Counted from the first letter of the stretch, positions 1 through 9,353 are shown. The stretch is 64,000 nucleotides of DNA from Paenibacillus odorifer (GCF_000758725.1 NZ_CP009428.1:4464001-4528000), one strand, 5' to 3'. Numbers and translations are program-made. The notes: generated from the sequence alone by a model not told the origin.

Positions 1-189
1 CGCATTTCCTATCGTATTTGATTGCACTGCTTGAACCCCGGCACCTGCCGATGGTGCAGTAGTAAGGCCCATGGCCGACAAATAACCGCTAAGCCATATT
101 TGCTGTGTCTCCGTTAAGGATGGTAGAAGACGATTGAGTAGCTCGACTTGGCTCTCGTTAAAAGGACTGTTCGTTACCTGTAGTTGCAA
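1..189 (-). CDS. cysJ: Sulfite reductase [NADPH] flavoprotein alpha subunit, N-terminal part
   Basis: Only the first 63 codons are inside the window; the gene runs off the left edge. The translation starts QLQVTNSPFNESQ and continues LLNRLLPSLTETQQIWLSGY, which closely matches the start of Bacillus CysJ (YvgR) as I remember it. CysJ carries FMN and FAD and passes electrons from NADPH to the sulfite reductase hemoprotein CysI in cysteine synthesis; the flavodoxin-like and FAD/NADPH domains would lie outside. The start is a TTG at 189 (an adjacent TTG at 192 is possible), behind an AGGAGAGGTGG ribosome site. Identity rests on a short N-terminus but the match is distinctive. Confidence 0.8.
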   Translation of the reverse strand, partial: MQLQVTNSPFNESQVELLNRLLPSLTETQQIWLSGYLSAMGLTTAPSAGAGVQAVQSNTIGNA

Positions 190-255
190 CAATATCCACC
201 TCTCCTAAACATGAAATCTTCTGATGATCCGTACCTCATGAAATCAGGCTATCAC

Positions 256-302
256 AATAATTGTAAACGATCAATGATGTCGATTTAACCTAATAATTGT
301 AA
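256..302 (-). promoter_or_regulatory. Direct repeat upstream of cysJ
   Basis: TTACAATTATT (minus strand) occurs twice, at 292-302 and 256-266, offset by 36 bp. The copies lie about 65-110 bp upstream of the cysJ start, where a regulator of sulfur assimilation could bind. No regulator is identified from the sequence; this is a candidate site only. Confidence 0.25.
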
Positions 303-333
303 TTTATTGAAAAAGTATCTATATAGTACGTAA

Positions 334-376
334 AAACCGATCAAAACAGTATGATTTAACCTGTTTTGATCGGTTT
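334..376 (-). terminator. Rho-independent terminator of the hybrid kinase gene
   Basis: A perfect 16-bp stem (arms 334-349 and 361-376, loop of 11) is followed on the minus strand by a run of T residues. It lies about 50 bp past the stop codon at 424 and separates the signalling operon from cysJ. Confidence 0.85.
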
Positions 377-423
377 CATTATAAAAAGTGATACTATTTA
401 TAAAATATTGTGATAAATAAAAG

Positions 424-3400
424 CTATAATTTTTGCTTACTTTCGGGAAATAACACCTCGCCGATCCCCGTCTTAATCTTCACTATCTCCTCAAGCGTAT
501 TCGATAGCTCGCCGGGCGGATAAGGTTTAGTTAAATATTTTTGAATTACATCGTTTAATTGATTCTTATCCGATTGATCCAGAGCAGAAGAAATAACGAT
601 AGGGATATTTTCAGTTCTTGGATCTTCTTTAAGCATTCGGATCAAATCCCAGCCATCCAGCTCTTCACCCAACATCAAATCTACCACTATCGCCACAAAT
701 GGTGTTTTCAAGGCCTGATCAAAAGCTTGCTGTGGATGGTAATGATGGGTAACACGGAAGCCCTTCCCTTTAAGCTCTTCTGATAAAAGCAACGAAAGAC
801 TGTAATCATCTTCAACGATCATTACATTAGGCTTGAGCTCTTTATCGGTGCTCCATTTATTAAGCTCATCCTGTTGCCGGCTCGCTTCCGCATGGAGGAT
901 AGGGAGGCAAAACCAGACGGTAGTGCCTTCTCCTTCTACGGAATCTATACCGATATTTCCCTTTTGCTTCTCAATGATCTCCTTACAGATAGCAAGTCCA
1001 AGTCCTGTTCCTCCAATTCTTTTAGAGGCGCTATTATCCACTCTTCTGAATTTTTGGAATAGCTGTCCTATTTGATCCTTAGGAATGCCAAGACCATTAT
1101 CCTGGATACGTACAATAATCCTATCCGACTCGTTATGCAGCAGTACTTTAACTTCATTGTTATCAGGCGAGAACTTAATCGCATTACTTAACAGATTCGT
1201 CAGAACTTGGACAATCTTATCCTTGTCCACATCAACATCCGCATTCAAAGCCTCATCCACTAGGAGCACATGATGGGTACTGCTCAGTTTATATTGATCA
1301 ATTACGCCTAATACAATTTCACTGAGATTCAAATGCTCCGTGATATATTGCTGCTTACCTGACTCCATTCTCTGCAAATCAAGAAAATCATTTATGAGCT
1401 CCGTCAGTCGTTTAGCTTCTTTATGAATCGTCTCCAGATATTTAAGCTGCTTCTCAGGCTTCATGGTCTTAGACAATAGCAGTTCTGTGAAACCAAGCAC
1501 ACTCGATAGCGGTGTTCTTAGCTCATGACTTACCGTACTGACAAGATCAGATTTCATAAGGTCCAGCTCATATTCTCTAGTGATATCTCTGTAGACAAAC
1601 AATGTACCAATACGCAGCTCGCGACGGAATACAGGGATCGCATACACATCAATATGCTTCATCGATTCAGTTCCAATGGAGTATTGCATGCTGCTGGATT
1701 CCAGAGCATCCTCAGCAATCGCTTTTTCAAAAAACATCCGAAGTTCATGGTTCTCATTCGAGTGCTCGATGAAATAATCCATCCATTTCTGTCGGGGAAT
1801 CAAAGTTCCTTCTGTCCACTCATAATTAAAAATGTTGCTCAACGCTTTATTCATCTGCAGGAGCATACCTTCTGTATTCACAAATTGTATGCCCTCGTTC
1901 ACATTATTTACGATGTCCCGATTCAGCTTTCGTCCATGTTCAATCTCTTCATACATGAATAAACGTTCAATCGCCAGCGCTACGCGGTTCATCATCCCCT
2001 GAACCTCATTAATCTCTTCTTTGCTAAAGGAATGACCAATCCGGCTGCCACAGAACACTGCAAGAATCTCATCCTCTGCGTTCACAACAGTAGTGTAGAA
2101 GTCGTAAACATAGACCTCACTCGCAGAAATCCCTTGCTCTGGTTGTGTGGCCAAACGCTTGATTAGGTACGTTTTTTCCGCTTGCAAGCGATATAACATC
2201 TCATTGTTCTCATGATCAAGATAACGCTCCACATTCTCCTGCGGAATGCCTTTCACAGCTGCGATATTATCTTTCACAAGCAGGAAGAAACTCGAATCAA
2301 AGGCATACAAGCGATGCATAAACTCAATAAACTTATCAGCAAATTCATGCTTATCCAAGGTATAAGTAATATCATGATTCAGCTGATTATTAAGCTCAAG
2401 CATCATCTTGGTCTGTTCTGTATTTTTTAACGTTTCGGCTAGCTCCTGCTGTACGCTCTTCATTGAGGTGATATCGTTCGCAATAAGGATGTATTGATAA
2501 ATCACACCCTCTTCATTCAGGTACGGCACAATCGTTAGTTGCAGCCAGATGGGCAATCCGTCTTTGGCTAGAATCTGCAGCTCATTGTTCCACACTCCGC
2601 CTGTATTTAATTTGTTAAAGATTTTCTGATAACCCTCGTCAGAGATATTATAAAGTTCAAATAACTTATAGGTGTAACCGATAATCTCAGACTTTTTATA
2701 GCGGGTATATCCACTTAAATTATCATTCGCGTAGGTAAAGACACCTTTAGCAGTAAGGATCCCGACCGCAGACGATTGATCCAAAGCTTTCATCATACTT
2801 TCAATTTCACTAAGCGAGCGTTGCAGCCTATATTGCTGATCCTGAAGTTCATCCTGCTGCGCATGCAGCTCTTCATTCTGCATCATTAATTCTTCTTCTT
2901 TATCTTGAATACTTCTAGCCATATTAAGAAAAGCATCATAAAGTCGGCCAATTTCATCTTGATTCTTAAGCTTGCCCAGAAGAATTTCTTCTCCTGCAGC
3001 CAGGGAATGGGTTGCCCCTTCCAGCTTCAGAATAGGATCTATAAGGTTCTTCAGAATCCGCCAGATCATAAAGGTGAAGATTAGCAGAATAATCGTGCTG
3101 AAAAAGAATGCGATAAAGGTAAATTCATTGGCACGTTTGATGTAATCCATAGCCATAGTATTTAATGCGGCATCGGATCGTTGCTTGTACTCTTTTGTAT
3201 ACATTAAAAAATCATTCACTGATTTCGTGTTGCCATCTGCGGATAGAGCTCTCAAAGACACATAATCGTCTGCCTCGACAAACCGAATCGCTTCAGGTAA
3301 AACTTTAGTTTTGTACTGAACATAAAATGCTTTCAAACCATCTCTAAACAAGGCTTCTTCCGGAGATAAATTGAGATTAGAATAGGTATCCAGAATCTTA

Positions 3401-3684
3401 TCAAAGTTAACAAGTCCTAGGTTTAGGAGATCTAATTCATTGGCACTCTTAAGTGCGCTGAATCCCCTCGCTCGGAAAAAAACCTCATTTAATGCAGTCG
3501 CCAATTCGTTAATCGTGTCCGCCTTATTCTGCAGAACTTCACGGTCTCTACTTAATTTGTTCTGCTCATTATTTATGAAAAATAAAAATACAGATCCCAT
3601 AATAATGATTAACGAAAAAACCAAGGCAATGATACGAAAATATCTATTTTTAATACTGTGATTAGAGCTGCTTCCCTTTGTCAC
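424..3684 (-). CDS. Hybrid sensor histidine kinase (HAMP-PAS-GAF-PAS-HisKA-HATPase-REC)
   Basis: A 1086-residue membrane sensor. Transmembrane segments near residues 17-37 and 188-208 flank an extracytoplasmic helical domain of about 150 residues. Then come a HAMP region (about 209-262), a coiled stretch, a PAS domain (about 300-410), a GAF-like domain (about 435-575), a second PAS (about 585-705), HisKA with the phospho-accepting His720 in SHELRTP, and an ATPase with N834, DNGLG (862-866) and GTGLGL (892-897). A C-terminal receiver has acidic D959/D960, phospho-acceptor D1002 and K1053. It has no Hpt domain of its own; one is encoded two genes upstream. Start GTG at 3684 behind GGAGGGGATCC overlaps the end of the CheY-like gene by 23 bp, so translation is probably coupled. 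The signal sensed is unknown. Confidence 0.9.
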   Translation of the reverse strand: MTKGSSSNHSIKNRYFRIIALVFSLIIIMGSVFLFFINNEQNKLSRDREVLQNKADTINELATALNEVFFRARGFSALKSANELDLLNLGLVNFDKILDTYSNLNLSPEEALFRDGLKAFYVQYKTKVLPEAIRFVEADDYVSLRALSADGNTKSVNDFLMYTKEYKQRSDAALNTMAMDYIKRANEFTFIAFFFSTIILLIFTFMIWRILKNLIDPILKLEGATHSLAAGEEILLGKLKNQDEIGRLYDAFLNMARSIQDKEEELMMQNEELHAQQDELQDQQYRLQRSLSEIESMMKALDQSSAVGILTAKGVFTYANDNLSGYTRYKKSEIIGYTYKLFELYNISDEGYQKIFNKLNTGGVWNNELQILAKDGLPIWLQLTIVPYLNEEGVIYQYILIANDITSMKSVQQELAETLKNTEQTKMMLELNNQLNHDITYTLDKHEFADKFIEFMHRLYAFDSSFFLLVKDNIAAVKGIPQENVERYLDHENNEMLYRLQAEKTYLIKRLATQPEQGISASEVYVYDFYTTVVNAEDEILAVFCGSRIGHSFSKEEINEVQGMMNRVALAIERLFMYEEIEHGRKLNRDIVNNVNEGIQFVNTEGMLLQMNKALSNIFNYEWTEGTLIPRQKWMDYFIEHSNENHELRMFFEKAIAEDALESSSMQYSIGTESMKHIDVYAIPVFRRELRIGTLFVYRDITREYELDLMKSDLVSTVSHELRTPLSSVLGFTELLLSKTMKPEKQLKYLETIHKEAKRLTELINDFLDLQRMESGKQQYITEHLNLSEIVLGVIDQYKLSSTHHVLLVDEALNADVDVDKDKIVQVLTNLLSNAIKFSPDNNEVKVLLHNESDRIIVRIQDNGLGIPKDQIGQLFQKFRRVDNSASKRIGGTGLGLAICKEIIEKQKGNIGIDSVEGEGTTVWFCLPILHAEASRQQDELNKWSTDKELKPNVMIVEDDYSLSLLLSEELKGKGFRVTHHYHPQQAFDQALKTPFVAIVVDLMLGEELDGWDLIRMLKEDPRTENIPIVISSALDQSDKNQLNDVIQKYLTKPYPPGELSNTLEEIVKIKTGIGEVLFPESKQKL

Positions 3685-4042
3685 TTAGGATCCCCTCCAC
3701 AATCTGCAAGAGTTCCATCGGACTAAAAGGTTTTGGCATAAAATAACGTGCGCCTGCATCTACCGCTCGAAGACGATCTACATCTTGGGCTTTGGCTGTT
3801 AACATTAAAATAGCTGTAGCCTTCTTTTTCTCATCATCCAGTTGGCCTAGGACTTCAATCCCTGTCATTTCAGGCATCATATAATCCAATATCACCAAAT
3901 CATAATGATCCTGTGACAATTTTGAAAGCGCCTCTAATCCGTTCTCGGCAGTATGGATCTCCACGTCTTCCAAATCTTCTAAGGTGTCTACAATTAACAT
4001 TCGTAATACTTCTTCATCATCCACTACCATTACCTTTTGCAT
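3662..4042 (-). CDS. CheY-like single-domain response regulator
   Basis: A stand-alone 126-residue receiver with all hallmark residues: acidic pair D8/D9, phospho-acceptor D53 in LVILDYMMPEM, T82 and K104 in MPKPF. There is no output domain, so it probably acts by protein contact or as a phosphate relay or sink. It sits between the diguanylate cyclase gene (61 bp gap) and the hybrid kinase gene (23 bp overlap), so it probably belongs to the same phosphorelay. A GGAGGG ribosome site lies about 12 bases upstream of the ATG. Confidence 0.9.
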   Translation of the reverse strand: MQKVMVVDDEEVLRMLIVDTLEDLEDVEIHTAENGLEALSKLSQDHYDLVILDYMMPEMTGIEVLGQLDDEKKKATAILMLTAKAQDVDRLRAVDAGARYFMPKPFSPMELLQIVEGILSDKGKQL

Positions 4043-4103
4043 AGCTGCCTAATTCCCTCCGCTTTAGATCTCTCCTGGTGCTCACAACATATTCAGAAAC
4101 CAA

Positions 4104-5735
4104 TTAGAACAAAAATCTATGAGCCAACCGCTCTATTCTCGACAATAACTCAGGCATATGAACCGGTTTCACTACATAATCATCGGCACCCATCTGCAGG
4201 GCATGTACAATATCCGCCTGATTATTTCTTCCCGTCAGCATGATCACTAATATATTTACTTCCGGATACGTTTTGCGGATTCTTTCCAGAACTTCTACTC
4301 CATCCAGATCAGGCATCACACCATCCAGCAAAATAATATACTTCTCATCCACGGCATACCAATCCGATTGCAGGAAATCAAGCCCATTCGCATAGCTGCT
4401 AACCTTCACCTCAGCAATATTATCCGGCTCCCAAATGGCGAACTGACTGGTCACAATTCTACGAATTAGCGTATCATCATCTACAACAATCACATTCAGA
4501 ACCGAATGCTTTTTAGTAGTGGATAAATGGTCCGAATAAAGCGTTGTCTGATTCCTTCCAGCATGCTTACTGGCATAAAGAGCCTGATCTGCTTCCTCAA
4601 TCAATTTATCGGCTATATTCTCGGCATCTGTTACCTCAGAAATCCCGCTAGAGATGGTCACATGAAAGATTTCATTTTTCGCAAAAAAGTCAGTAGCCGC
4701 AAACCGCTCTTGAATACGCTGTATAACCAACATTGCAGATTCCGCATCCGTGTTAGGTAAGAACACTGCAAACTCTTCTCCCCCATAACGGCAAAAGGTA
4801 TCCTCCAGACGGATGGAATTCTTCACAAGCTCGGAAAAGCCCTGCAGAACTTCGTCTCCGATTAGGTGACCATATGTATCATTAACGTTTTTAAAATAAT
4901 CCAAATCAATCAGCGCTAACGAAAATACGCGGTTGGTCCGCTTAAAATCACCAATCAACTGCTTCATGACCTGATTAAAGTGTTTGCGATTGAATGCGCC
5001 GGTCAAATCATCCACGATGATGGACTCCTGCCATTCTCTCTTAAGCTGAAAGCGATTTTTGATCAATACCAGAAATAAATCAATATCTACAGGCTTCGGT
5101 AAAAAATCCATCACCCCCAGCGAATACGCATGCATTTGCGTCGCTTTGGAGTACTCCCCACTTATAATGATAATGGGAATTCGTTCTTTTTTAGCCTTGC
5201 CGATAATTTGGTTCAACACCTCAATCCCACTTTTATCCGGTAAAAGAATATCCAGCAGAATGAGATCTGGTTTCGTTTCATAAAAGATTTTGAGTCCCCG
5301 TTCAGCAGATAAGGCTATGCTTACATAGTAATTCTGCTTCTCCAATGACTCTTTCAGATAAGCAACTAACTCTACATCGTCGTCGATAAGAAGAATATCA
5401 TTCTGCGTGAGCGTCTCAGCAGGTCCCTTTTTATCCAATGCTTTAACAGAGCTTGAAGCTGCCAATGAATGGACATTAAACAATGGAATCAGTGGATATA
5501 AATAATCCCCCCATTCCTCAACCGACCAACTCTTAAGACTGCTTTCCATGAAATAGGGCAGCGTATCCTCGGCAAATTGTTCGACATCTGGTAATCCGAC
5601 AGTTCCAGCAGTGCCTTTTAAATTATGCAAAAAACGATAAATGTCCTTTTCCTTCACTTCCGCCTGTTCCGTCCATTCCTGGAGGGTCATCTTCGTTCTT
5701 TGCTCAACCATGTCTTTATATTTTTGTGTAGTCAT
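4104..5735 (-). CDS. Hpt-REC-GGDEF-REC diguanylate cyclase
   Basis: A 543-residue soluble protein joining phosphotransfer to c-di-GMP synthesis. An N-terminal Hpt-like domain has H37 in HNLKGTAGTVG. Receiver 1 (about 112-230) has acidic residues 118-120 and phospho-acceptor D162. The GGDEF domain (about 240-400) has an intact active-site GGEEF at 318-322 and an inhibitory RxxD site (R309-D312) five residues before it, so an active, product-inhibited enzyme is expected. Receiver 2 (about 413-540) has D471 in LLDGVMPDLDG. It is the first gene of the trio, with ribosome site AAGGAG before the ATG at 5735. Its Hpt domain could take phosphate from the hybrid kinase's receiver. Confidence 0.9.
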   Translation of the reverse strand: MTTQKYKDMVEQRTKMTLQEWTEQAEVKEKDIYRFLHNLKGTAGTVGLPDVEQFAEDTLPYFMESSLKSWSVEEWGDYLYPLIPLFNVHSLAASSSVKALDKKGPAETLTQNDILLIDDDVELVAYLKESLEKQNYYVSIALSAERGLKIFYETKPDLILLDILLPDKSGIEVLNQIIGKAKKERIPIIIISGEYSKATQMHAYSLGVMDFLPKPVDIDLFLVLIKNRFQLKREWQESIIVDDLTGAFNRKHFNQVMKQLIGDFKRTNRVFSLALIDLDYFKNVNDTYGHLIGDEVLQGFSELVKNSIRLEDTFCRYGGEEFAVFLPNTDAESAMLVIQRIQERFAATDFFAKNEIFHVTISSGISEVTDAENIADKLIEEADQALYASKHAGRNQTTLYSDHLSTTKKHSVLNVIVVDDDTLIRRIVTSQFAIWEPDNIAEVKVSSYANGLDFLQSDWYAVDEKYIILLDGVMPDLDGVEVLERIRKTYPEVNILVIMLTGRNNQADIVHALQMGADDYVVKPVHMPELLSRIERLAHRFLF

Positions 5736-5861
5736 ATTTACTCCTTCAGACTATCATATCAAACTCTCAGTTCATCACATTTTTTATAGGCTGTCAAATG
5801 AATTTTCTATAATTTCAGCTGTCAAAATAAATATTTAATCAAACTGACAAAAAACCTTTGG

Positions 5862-5890
5862 TTGAAGCTTGTTTCATCATTTGCAATAAT
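5862..5890 (+). promoter_or_regulatory. Candidate promoter of the ACT/UPF0210 operon
   Basis: TTGAAG (5862-5867) and AATAAT (5885-5890) are separated by 17 bp in the 217-bp gap between the divergent diguanylate cyclase and ACT genes, about 60 bp before the ACT start. The match is moderate. Confidence 0.35.
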
Positions 5891-5952
5891 AGTTGGAATG
5901 GTTCATTCCGTATACACGGTGAAATCAATAAATACAAAGGGAGGCTGTATTC

Positions 5953-6222
5953 ATGAAGGGAATTATTACTGTATTGGGAAAAGATAAAGTAGGGATTATT
6001 GCTAAAGTATGTACATATCTAGCCGAACACAATTTGAACATTCTGGATATTTCGCAGACGATCGTTCAGGATTATTTTAACATGATGATGATTGTAGACA
6101 TTTCTAGCTCAACTAAAGCTTTTGAGAATATCGTAGAGGAATTACATTTGCTTGGCGAATCGATTGGCGTGGAAATCAAGCTTCAGCATGAGGATATTTT
6201 TAATATTATGCACCGAATCTAG
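5953..6222 (+). CDS. ACT domain protein, UPF0237 family
   Basis: An 89-residue protein made of one ACT domain with a short tail. The opening ITVLGKDKVGIIAKVCTYLA and the ILDISQTI strand are typical of the UPF0237 group. ACT domains usually bind amino acids and regulate partner proteins; the ligand here is unknown. It is followed after 14 bp by the UPF0210 gene, whose ribosome site AGGAGG overlaps this gene's stop codon. That pairing is common in bacteria and suggests a shared, undefined function. Start ATG at 5953 follows GGGAGG. Confidence 0.9.
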   Translation: MKGIITVLGKDKVGIIAKVCTYLAEHNLNILDISQTIVQDYFNMMMIVDISSSTKAFENIVEELHLLGESIGVEIKLQHEDIFNIMHRI

Positions 6223-6236
6223 GAGGATGGCTGACC

Positions 6237-7595
6237 ATGATATCACTAGTGGAAGTACAAGAAACGAATAAGATGATTCGTGAAATGAATCTGGATGTGC
6301 GTACCATAACAATGGGGATCAGCCTCATGGATTGTGCCCACACGGATATGCGCACCTTTAATCAAAATGTATATGACAAAATCACCAGATCCGCTGAAAA
6401 GCTCGTAAAGACGGGTGAAGATCTGGAAAGACAATTTGGGGTTCCTATCGTTAACAAACGGATTTCTGTCACACCCATCGCTATTGCCGCTGGTGCGGTG
6501 AAGACAGATACCTATGTACCTGTTGCTGAAATCCTGGACAAGGCTGCAAAAGAGGTAGGCGTTAACTTTATTGGCGGCTTCTCTGCACTTGTACAAAAAG
6601 GTTGCACCAAAGGCGATCGTATTCTGATCGACAGTATTCCTGAAGCATTGGCAGTCACTGAAAGAGTCTGCTCCTCGGTCAATGTCGGTTCCTCCAGAAG
6701 TGGAATCAACATGGATGCTGTGAAATTAATGGGCGACATTATTATCCAAACTGCAGAACGCACCAAGGATCGGGATTCCATCGGCTGCGCCAAGCTGGTA
6801 GTCTTCTGTAATGCAGTCGAGGACAACCCTTTTATGGCCGGAGCATTTCACGGGGTTGGGGAGCGGGAATGTGTCATCAACGTTGGCGTCAGCGGTCCTG
6901 GTGTAATCAAACGTGCGCTTGAAGAGGTTCGAGGGCAGGATTTTGAAACCTTATGTGAAACCATTAAACGGACAGCCTTCAAAGTCACACGTGTCGGTCA
7001 GCTAGTTGCTCAAGAGGCTTCCAAACGGATGAATGTTCCTTTTGGGATTATCGATCTATCCTTAGCCCCTACTCCAGAAATCGGAGATTCCATTGCCGAA
7101 ATCTTTCAAGTCATGGGTCTGGAGGAAGCTGGCGCACCGGGAACAACCGCTGCTCTGGCGATCCTAAATGACAATGTTAAAAAAGGTGGCGTGATGGCCT
7201 CCTCCTATGTAGGTGGCCTTAGTGGAGCCTTTATTCCAGTCAGTGAAGATCACGGCATGATTCAAGCCGTTCAGCGGGGTGCCCTTACACTAGAGAAACT
7301 GGAAGCTATGACCTGTGTTTGTTCCGTGGGACTGGATATGATAGCTATCCCAGGAAGCACCACCAAGGAGACCATTTCCGGTATCATCGCGGATGAAGCT
7401 GCAATTGGCATGGTGAATAACAAAACCACTGCGGTTCGCGTGATTCCAGTAATCGGCAAGGACGTAGGTGAAATGGTCGAATTTGGCGGCCTGCTCGGAT
7501 ATGCACCAGTCATGGCAGTGAACGGCTTCAACTGCGCGAACTTCATTAATCGTGGCGGACGAATCCCAGCTCCAATTCATAGCTTTAAGAATTAA
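6237..7595 (+). CDS. UPF0210 (PFL/DUF711) family protein
   Basis: A 452-residue soluble protein of the widely conserved UPF0210 family. It opens with the family signature MIREMNLDVRTITMGISL and has long conserved glycine-rich stretches such as GVSGPGVIKRALEEV and GAPGTTAALAILNDNV. Members have no established biochemical role that I can state. The length is normal. It is the second gene of an ACT-UPF0210 operon and is followed by a strong terminator. Start ATG at 6237, with the AGGAGG ribosome site at the preceding stop codon. Confidence 0.9.
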   Translation: MISLVEVQETNKMIREMNLDVRTITMGISLMDCAHTDMRTFNQNVYDKITRSAEKLVKTGEDLERQFGVPIVNKRISVTPIAIAAGAVKTDTYVPVAEILDKAAKEVGVNFIGGFSALVQKGCTKGDRILIDSIPEALAVTERVCSSVNVGSSRSGINMDAVKLMGDIIIQTAERTKDRDSIGCAKLVVFCNAVEDNPFMAGAFHGVGERECVINVGVSGPGVIKRALEEVRGQDFETLCETIKRTAFKVTRVGQLVAQEASKRMNVPFGIIDLSLAPTPEIGDSIAEIFQVMGLEEAGAPGTTAALAILNDNVKKGGVMASSYVGGLSGAFIPVSEDHGMIQAVQRGALTLEKLEAMTCVCSVGLDMIAIPGSTTKETISGIIADEAAIGMVNNKTTAVRVIPVIGKDVGEMVEFGGLLGYAPVMAVNGFNCANFINRGGRIPAPIHSFKN

Positions 7596-7605
7596 TAGAA
7601 ACCTC

Positions 7606-7650
7606 AAACAGCAAGTCCCTATTTGTACTTAGGAGACTTGCTGTTTTTTA
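7606..7650 (+). terminator. Rho-independent terminator after the UPF0210 gene
   Basis: A perfect 12-bp stem (7606-7617 with 7635-7646) is followed by a T run, 10 bp past the stop codon. Confidence 0.85.
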
Positions 7651-7684
7651 TTAATCTGATGCTGAGAATGTTAGTTTACCTTGA

Positions 7685-8095
7685 TTAAGCCCGTTGGATG
7701 CCAATATTAGGTGTTCCGCCAGTCAAATCGATAAATAATACATAATCATTTCCATCTGTGCCCTTCAGCACGAGACCAGTCTGACCTACAGCACCTACAG
7801 AAAAGTATCGAACTTGTTGCAGGCTGGTAGGAGCGCCTGGTGGCAATGTTGCTTGGTTCGTAGCGATCAACCGGGTTGCAGCTCTAATGGTGCCTGCCCC
7901 GCTAATTTCACCGGTTACCCCCAGATGACCAAGTATGGATTCACTGCCGTTCACATTTAGGCTTCCCATTATGGTCTGACTACCATTCAAATGCAGATTC
8001 GAATCGATAGTCTCATTTCCATTAACGTGCAGATCATTTTGAATGGTCTGACTTCCTGTAACTAGAACGTTATCGAAGGTTGGCAAGGCGATCAT
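7685..8095 (-). CDS. Small protein with four 12-residue beta-type repeats
   Basis: A 136-residue protein of unknown function. Residues 12-59 are four near-perfect 12-residue repeats of the form VNGSxTIxxxLH, which suggests a small beta-solenoid or fibre stalk. The C-terminal half (about 60-136) looks like a compact beta-rich head ending in TGGTPNIGIQRA. There is no signal peptide. Stalk-plus-head layouts are typical of phage tail or spore and cell surface fibres, but I cannot assign it. The ATG at 8095 directly abuts its AAGGG motif; a TTG three codons later (8086) has better spacing and may be the true start. It is divergent from the CgeB-like gene. Confidence 0.7.
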   Translation of the reverse strand: MIALPTFDNVLVTGSQTIQNDLHVNGNETIDSNLHLNGSQTIMGSLNVNGSESILGHLGVTGEISGAGTIRAATRLIATNQATLPPGAPTSLQQVRYFSVGAVGQTGLVLKGTDGNDYVLFIDLTGGTPNIGIQRA

Positions 8096-8302
8096 CCCTT
8101 TCAGGTTTTATAGCATATCTTATGTTAAACAAGCCAGCCCTGTCATAGATAGATATACAGCTTTCACTAAATCCGCTTTTTATCTTCAGGGCTCTGATTA
8201 ATGGTCTTATACCTAAAGTCAAAATAACCCCCTACACATATAATGATTAGCAAGACTCGGTGCTAGAGCGGACGACTGGCTCCACAGAATACAGGAGGAA
8301 TT

Positions 8303-9340
8303 ATGAAGAAGACAGCTAATAGGCTCACTCCTGAAAGGCCTTCAAGTCACGAAGTCACCATCAGCCAAGTTAATCCATCGCAACACCATAACCTCATCCT
8401 TGAGATGAACTCTTATAGAGCAGAGCCGCTGCAACGGGAACTCAAGCAATTAAGAATATTGCTGCTGGTTCCTACAGAGGCCAGCGATAAAATGCCTAAT
8501 GTACGACTTTTTAAAGATCAACTAAGGCATTTGGTCAAAGAAGTACTTGCTATTAAATTCCAGCATAATCTGGAGGAATATTTAGCCCATTTTCAACCTG
8601 ATCTAATATTAGCTCTAGGATCGGAGACTCTATTTCCGGAGGAGAACCTCCCTGCTCTGAAAACTTCCAACGTTCCCAAAGCGGTATGGATGGCAGATGC
8701 AGCTTGTCTTACTCCAACAGAACGTAATCTGGCATTGTTATTCGATTATATTTTCACACAGAACATAGCTAATCTGATCTATTATCAGGGTTTATGGGGC
8801 AAGCATTCCAGTTATCTCCCATATGCTGCGGATACGGATCTCTATTATCCAAGACGTGTGGAGGACTGTTATCAGAGTGACGTACTCATTCTCGGCGATT
8901 TTCAAATCGATAGTGTGCTTTACACGTTGGCGTATTCAGACCTGCTTCAAGGCCTTAAGGTAATGATCGCCGGGCGTGGTTGGGACCCCCCCAGAAATTT
9001 CCTGGATATCACCCATAGTAAAGATATGTCCAGTTATTATAATGGAGCAAAAATCGTCATCAATTGCACTGGTTCTATGCAGCAGATTATGGAGGTCACC
9101 GCTTGCGGTGTATTTCAGTTAGTGGAGGATCATCCCCATCTTCATAATTACCGAATTGCAGAAGAAGATCTCATTCGTTTCCAGAACTTCAAAGAGCTCT
9201 CCGAAAGCTTTAAGCACTATTTTTCACATAGTGAAGAAAGGAGAATTTCTGCCTCTCGTGCTCTAAAGGAACTTAAATATAACCATTCTTATATCCAGCA
9301 AGGAAAGTTACTGCTGAGAAAAATATTCAAGGAACCATAG
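8303..9340 (+). CDS. CgeB-like glycosyltransferase family protein
   Basis: A 345-residue cytoplasmic protein resembling the CgeB/DUF3880 glycosyltransferase group. It has a Rossmann-like N-terminal half (LRILLLVPTE; FQPDLILALGSE), the family-like LPYAADTDLYYP segment at about 170-181, and a C-terminal half with AKIVINCTGSMQQIMEVTACG, which in this family contacts the sugar nucleotide. In Bacillus, CgeB is linked to maturation of the outer spore coat. An AGGAGG ribosome site precedes the ATG at 8303. The GH99-like gene follows after 13 bp, so the two probably form an operon that builds or trims a surface glycan. Confidence 0.75.
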   Translation: MKKTANRLTPERPSSHEVTISQVNPSQHHNLILEMNSYRAEPLQRELKQLRILLLVPTEASDKMPNVRLFKDQLRHLVKEVLAIKFQHNLEEYLAHFQPDLILALGSETLFPEENLPALKTSNVPKAVWMADAACLTPTERNLALLFDYIFTQNIANLIYYQGLWGKHSSYLPYAADTDLYYPRRVEDCYQSDVLILGDFQIDSVLYTLAYSDLLQGLKVMIAGRGWDPPRNFLDITHSKDMSSYYNGAKIVINCTGSMQQIMEVTACGVFQLVEDHPHLHNYRIAEEDLIRFQNFKELSESFKHYFSHSEERRISASRALKELKYNHSYIQQGKLLLRKIFKEP

Positions 9341-9353
9341 GGGGTGGCATGAC

